A stretch of DNA of 64,000 bases, from the NCBI GenBank assembly GCA_026686845.1, contig JAIVEN010000012.1, forward strand, positions 684,501 to 748,500. The letters run 5' to 3'. The DNA is from Adenanthera pavonina (lineage: Eukaryota; Streptophyta; Magnoliopsida; Fabales; Fabaceae). A program made the translations under genes and the position numbers. This document shows, one piece after another, positions 59,047-64,000 of the stretch. The stretch's first letter is position 1, and every line of letters begins with the position of its first letter. Under the pieces are notes generated by a model that was not told where the DNA came from, did no database searches, and saw only the letters and a program-made list of their open reading frames with translations.

Positions 59047-59879
59047 AAAACAAATTTTAGTCTTTCTTCTTAGGTACCCAAATCTGTTTAGGTCATTTTC
59101 TATTAGTAGCATTCTTCTCATATACAAATATACTTTAAGGAATCTATTCTACCTTCCTGCCAAGTCCTTTTTTCCTCAAGCAACATGAACTGGAAACGTG
59201 TCTCTTTTTGTTACAGAAGTGGTAGGTGATAAAGGGATTGCTTGATTAAGATGTAGGAAGAAAGCAATGCAAATAATATTTTTGTTTCACATGTTTAGAT
59301 CGAGTATGAGCTCAATAGTTTTCAAGGAGTCACATTTCTTCTCATACCCTTCTACAGGAAAAAAATGCCTCATGTACAGATTTTGGTTTTTCTTCTTAAT
59401 CTTTTCTTTGACTGCCCAAGGGTCATAATCAAGACTAGTCTTATCTTGTGCAATCCTTTGATTACCTAGCAACGCATACAACATGTATTTACCTTTTGTG
59501 ACATTAGCTAGACTCTTAAGAAGATATTTATTATTCTTTTTAAGCTTAATGCATGGTGTGCAGTAGGCAAATTTAATTTTTAGCTAGGATGCAATGTTAG
59601 GTACTTTCGAGTCTAATTATAGTTTGTTAATTTTCTTTATAGCAAGTTTCAGTTCTTTGGAAATTTTGATTAACCCATCATGCAGGTTATGAAATGCATC
59701 AAGTAATTTAGAGTAAGAAGGTTTAGCATCATTTACCTAATCTTCACTGTCATTATTAGATTAATTTTGGGACCCTTCTTTAGCATGTGCCATCAAGCAT
59801 ATGTTGGCAATTTCTTCCTCAACTTCATCTTCTTCATTTAAGCTGCTGCCCTAGATTAAGGAGTTATATGCTTTCTTTT
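59047..59879 (-). pseudogene. SIRE gag-pol spacer region
   Basis: Minus-strand reading gives ANICLMAHAKEGSQN, SYSKLLDAFHNLHDGLIKIS, then KKNNKYLLKSLANVTKGKYM and LYALLGNQRIAQDKTSLDYD. This is the coiled-coil-like linker between zinc knuckle and protease in SIRE polyproteins. It contains several stops (for example near 59760 and 59585). The frame 59484-59287 is part of it. Confidence 0.7.
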
Positions 59880-60834
59880 TCTTTTTCTTACTTCTTCAGG
59901 AACTGTGGACATTCTCATTTGATGTGTCCCGGCTTCTTGCACTCATAGCAGGTCATGGGTTCTTTGTTTTCTCTTTTGTTACTGATTCTTACTCCTTTCT
60001 TGAAGAACTTCTTGCTTTTATTCTTACCATAGAATTTTCCAAATTTTCTGACCAACATTGTAAGAGTTTCTTTATCTAGTCCCTCTTCATCATCACAATC
60101 TTCCTCTTCTTCCTCCTCTTTTGTAGCTTTAAGTGTCAAACTCTTCTTTTTCTTCTCTTGGCCTACATCTTTAAGAGCTTTCATCTTTCCTCATATTCTT
60201 CTAAACTCCCAAATAAAGAAGTGATATAGCACATAGATTGTCCTCTTGCTTCTTCTATTGCTGTAAGTTTGAGCTGCCATTCAAAGGGAAGGGCTCTCAA
60301 TATTTTTATGACTTTCTCGATTTGGCTGTAGTATTTGCTAAGAGTTTTGAGTTGATTCACAATGAGGATGAATCTTATTTCCATCTCCTTGACAAATTCT
60401 CCTTCCTTTATCCTAAAGCATTTGTATTCTCCAATGAGAATATGGATTATGTTGTCGCTCATTCCACTGGTTCCTTCATGAGCTACCTCTAGAGTGTCCC
60501 ACATTTCTTTAGCAGTTGAGCATGAAGAAGCTCTAAATTACTCATCTTGAGACAGAGTACTTATTATACCAAATTGAGCCTTGGTGTTAAGTAGAACTCT
60601 TCTTTTGTCATCATTATCCCATTCTGCTTGTGACTTTTCTACCAGCTGCTCTTGCTCGTTTTTCTTCCTTGGGACAAAATCTTCCTTTTCTACTATGGAC
60701 TACATGTCAAGATCCAAAGTCTTTAAGAACAGCTCCATCTTCATCTTCCGATATGTATGATTTTGACTAGCAAAGCCTGGAGGTTTGTTTATATTGGCAC
60801 CTTCTGTAAATAGGTTCTACCCTAAGCCAACCAT
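59880..60834 (-). pseudogene. gag: SIRE gag remnant, minus strand
   Basis: The start ATG is at 60834-60832 (MVGLG, then a stop). Conserved pieces align with the 15142 gag: KEMWDTLEVAHEGTSGMSDN, RIKEGEFVKEMEIRFILIVN and ILRALPFEWQLKLTAIEEAR (60181-60504). After a frame change come the acidic tail EEEEEEDCDDEEGLDKETLT and the CCHC knuckle CYECKKPGHIK (59915-60184). This copy shows the knuckle that the 13.4-kb derivative lost. Two or more stops near 60690 and 60530. Confidence 0.88.
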
Positions 60835-60875
60835 AGCTTCTCTTGGAGTGTTAATTCCTTTTGTTAGGAGTCTAA

Positions 60876-60887
60876 ACTTTGATACCA
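60876..60887 (-). other. primer-binding site of the minus-strand SIRE
   Basis: The minus strand reads TGGTATCAAAGT, two bases from the LTR; near-canonical. Confidence 0.85.
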
Positions 60888-60977
60888 CTTGTTAGGAATG
60901 TTAGCTTCCTAAAGAGGGGTGAATTGAGAAGTATAAAATTTTTCTGCAAAACTGAAGTGTAATAGTGAAAGCAAAAG

Positions 60978-63519
60978 TGTAATATCCTAAAATTTCACTA
61001 GACACTAAATAATGGAAGAGGAAATAATGAATGATAATATGAAATGTATAATGAATTTATGAAAACAGATAGACACCATTTTGCATGAAAAAAGATAAAG
61101 AGGTCATTTTTCCTGGTTGGACGCAAAAATGAGAAATTATATTTTTCCATAAAGAATTATGAAAATGACATCCACGTCCCAAAATATATAAAAATCATGG
61201 GGAATGAGATTAAAGATGTCTTTAGGGAAAATTGCACCTAATGACTCAAAAGTTTTAGAAACTATAATTTACTTGGGTCAAGGGTAATTTTGTAAATATG
61301 CAAAATTACTGTCAAAATGAAGCCCTCGATAAGAGAAATCCAATGGTATATGACACTGAGGGTTAATGTTCAAGGATAAAGAAATAATCAATGTTGAGTG
61401 GCCAAAAGTAACTTAATACCGATAAAATAAATTATGGGCCCTATTGATGATTAAAGGGTAACCAGGATAGGATATGGACCATACATAGATACTAGTTGGG
61501 ATAGGATAATAAAGAAAATATAAAAATAAATTTAGAATAGTCCTATAGCTAAAAAATGCTAAATTATTGTAAAAAGCAGTTTTATCGATACGGTTAAAAA
61601 TTAACCGGTTCAAGATATATCTAGGCCAGGAAAAATTGAGCAATCTTGGACACTTGAAACACCCTCATTGGAATGGAAAATGGCAACTTGGGCAGCAAAT
61701 ATTTTTTGCAAAACTTGTCCAAGAAGTAGTCATTTTTGGTCAAAAAAGTAAGCATGGTTACTTTAACTAATTAACCATGATTAAGCTATATCATTAAGCC
61801 ACTTAATTACTCTCCTTCCACTTCATTTTCATGAGTGTTCAGTAGCCAAAATAGAAGAGAAAAACACAAGGGAGAAGAGAGAAAAGAGAGAAGGAAGAAG
61901 GGAAAGCCTAAGGCAAAATTGAAAGCTCAAGTTGGTAAGTTTGTATTCTGCCACTTCAAGCTTGCTATTTATGGTATTTAAAACATGATCCATAGATTAC
62001 ATTTCCTTCTTCACTCTCTTAGGTTTTTGGACAAATTAGGATTTAGCAAGCAAATGAGTTGTTAAACCATAAAAGATAAGGGAAATGATAGAATGTTCAC
62101 TTAAAGCATGAATATGTAAGTAGCTTGATGTAGCATGATGTATATCAATTTCCTCCTATTTTCTATGAATTTTGTCCAGAAAACGGTTATTCTTAGAGTT
62201 ATAATTTCATGCTTTTGACCCCAAAAATAGATTCCTTGTGTCCAAATTAGTCAAGTACAAGTGTTGGATTCAACAAAAACTTAAAGGAAAGCTAAGTGAA
62301 AAGGTTAGGGCTTAAGGTGTATAGTATTATGTAATTTTGAAAATCAGCGCCTAATGTAGTTAAATATTGATATGGTTAGGTTCAAGGAAGTTTTGGAAAG
62401 CTTAAAAAGTGGTGGACCAAGTGTGGAAATCAAGGGAACACATAAAGGTAGTTAATTCTCTTTACTTGCATCACATTGTCATGTTTATTTTCCTTCCACT
62501 TGACACTATGGAATATGAATGATATGTTGATTTGTGATATTACTATGATGTTGACTGAGTTGTATGATGGGTTTTGAGCTCTGGGATGTCCATTTTTCAA
62601 AATGAAATTTTTGTAAAATGTATATGTCTTAATGTGCTTATGTGATGAATCAAAGTTTATGTGATATTTTTATGGAAAATGTGATAATATGATGGCAAGT
62701 TTGTGTATTAGCTACTGAGATTCTTTGAATCTCACCCTCCCATATATTAACCATGATTAGGAAGCAACAATGGCAAGACCTCCAAGGAAGAGAAAGGAAA
62801 AGAGAAAGTACTTGGTCATTAATGTATTAATGATTGCAATGGCCATGAACATGGAACTTTTGTGTAAATTTGTACATGTAATGCTAAATCTGTTTCTCCA
62901 AGTTTTTATTTTTACTTAGGTCTTAGTGAATGTATGGCATGATATGAAGATAAATTATGGCCATGTAAATATTTTGCAATTTTTGTTTGGTAAAGTATTA
63001 GGATGTAAAGGGTCATTCTGACCACTATAGAGTTAACCCATCACTATTTGGAATTTTTGTAATGTAAAGTATCAATGTTATATATGGTTAGTAAGTAGAC
63101 AAAAAGGTATTTCCTATGGTCTAAAGAGAACCTAATTTGGATGTGTGTACAAATTATAGTGAAATTTTAAATTTAGCCTAGGAAACTAGAATTTCTTAAA
63201 TTATCCATATAAACAGTGAAAATTCATGAAATTTATTGTACACATTGGCTAAGTAATTTCTCTATTTTATATTTGTTCTATGTAGAAAAGTTTTTAAGCT
63301 ATTTTTATAGACTTGAATCACTTGCATACCATTTTTGTAGAATTAGTTATGATTTTCTAAATTTCAGGCAAGAAAAAGGAATTTGGTTAAATGAATAGTA
63401 TCCGAAGTTTGGAAAATTTTATTATAACGTTCTTTTGTGATTCAAGCTTCTAATTAAGTATAATTGAACTATAATAGGGTCTAATACATGGGAAAATGAT
63501 CCCAAATCAAGGTGTTACA
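60978..63519 (+). mobile_element. Tekay-like solo LTR 'G'
   Basis: 2542 bp, TGTAATATCCTAAAATTTCA...AAGGTGTTACA, perfect duplication AAAAG (60973-60977 and 63520-63524). It is the closest relative in the window of LTR B and of the 46.0-46.6 kb fragment. It carries the hairpin at 62717-62733 followed by 'ccatgattaggaagcaacaatggcaagacc'. Confidence 0.92.
62717..62733 (+). other. conserved LTR hairpin (LTR G)
   Basis: GAGATTC-TTT-GAATCTC after 'gctact', identical to LTRs B and E. Confidence 0.75.
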
Positions 63520-64000
63520 AAAAGTTTACAAAAAAATAGAGAATAGTAAATATGAATGTAGAAGAGATAAGGGAAGTGAAAAACTCATATTTATCTTGGT
63601 TCGGTCCATTCCACTTAGCCTACGTTTAGTCCTAAAACCACCACTTGAGATTTTCCACTATCTGTAAGAATTTAGTGGACTCCTTGCAATGCACAGTACA
63701 ATTCACGTGCTCTGTTCAAAGAATACTGAAAATCTCACTTAATACTTTCACAAGTGTTTCCCCAATCCCCTTTTTGAAAGTCCTTACAAAGAATCTTTCT
63801 TCCAGATGAAGATAAGATTTTACACAGATATAAAAACTCTATTAAATAGAGTAGGTATGAAATTTATGGTACAATAAATGCGGCGTGTGGTGAAAAAGCT
63901 TTAACTAATGAATCTAGCAGAGTTTCTGCAATACGGACTTTAAAATTGTTACCTACAACTTCAAATGAAGTGTTAATTATAGATTTGTGACTTAACTAGT

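Larger units (their letters stand above)
56046..64000 (-). mobile_element. truncated SIRE-lineage element, minus strand, with two nested solo LTRs
   Basis: From right to left: 5' LTR (60890 onward, off the window edge), primer site 60876-60887, gag 59880-60834, gag-pol spacer 59047-59880, then after nested LTR F the protease 56046-56180, where the element is cut off. Integrase, RT and RNase H are absent. LTR G lies inside its 5' LTR. It is more diverged and more broken than the derivative at 13.4 kb. Confidence 0.85.
60890..64000 (-). repeat. 5' LTR of the minus-strand SIRE, split by LTR G, runs off the window
   Basis: On the plus strand it opens TGTTAGGAATGTTAGCTTCC, interrupted at 60978 and resuming at 63525. 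Later sequence ('ttggttcggtcc', 'ccacttgagattttccacta', 'tcttccagatgaagataagatt') matches the solo LTR at 9660-11230. The far end is outside the window. Confidence 0.85.

Overview
The window reads as gene-poor, AT-rich plant heterochromatin, most likely from a dicot. It carries Ty1/copia elements of the SIRE lineage, a chromodomain Ty3/gypsy element of Tekay/Del type, tRNA-iMet-type primer sites, a tRNA-derived SINE and small MITEs. I find no convincing host gene, rRNA gene, functional tRNA gene or CRISPR array. Nearly every long reading frame belongs to a retrotransposon, and most are broken by stops of the C-to-T / G-to-A kind expected from methylated-cytosine decay.

Layout. (1) 1-1.35 kb is the end of a Tekay-type LTR. 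(2) 1.9-22.0 kb is an old tandem array with a unit near 670 bp. It is split by two nested Tekay-like LTRs (2519-7228), a Mutator-like MITE (7463-7641), a SINE carrying a SIRE solo LTR (9490-11250), and a solo LTR (12116-20216) that carries a young SIRE derivative (13424-19873). (3) 22.0-46.0 kb is an old element D (LTR 21995-22310). Inside it lies Tekay-like solo LTR E (23035-40641), inside that a minus-strand Tekay element (25639-40245), and inside that a plus-strand gag-only element (30177-35299): four levels. (4) 46.7-55.4 kb is an old Ty1/copia element with a solo LTR in its leader. (5) 55.6-64 kb is a truncated minus-strand SIRE element carrying two Tekay-like solo LTRs.

The nesting rests on target-site duplications read directly from the sequence: AATAT, CTAAG, ATAGA, AATAA, GAACC, AGCAA, GTAGA, CCTGC and AAAAG, all perfect 5-mers around the predicted ends. 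They give a relative insertion order without dating.

Main points of interest: a hairpin at a fixed place in all Tekay-type LTRs whose stem sequence changes while pairing is largely kept; a gag-only element with an almost open 735-codon frame ending in the polypurine tract; a SIRE derivative that lost pol, keeps gag and env-like sequence, and ends in LTR + primer site + gag start + LTR end, with the target duplication outside that composite end; recurrent antisense tRNA-like modules in element D; and a CTGTTCATCCGTA-like motif reiterated in unrelated elements. Nothing here is a proven new system. The hairpin and the two non-autonomous elements are the best leads.
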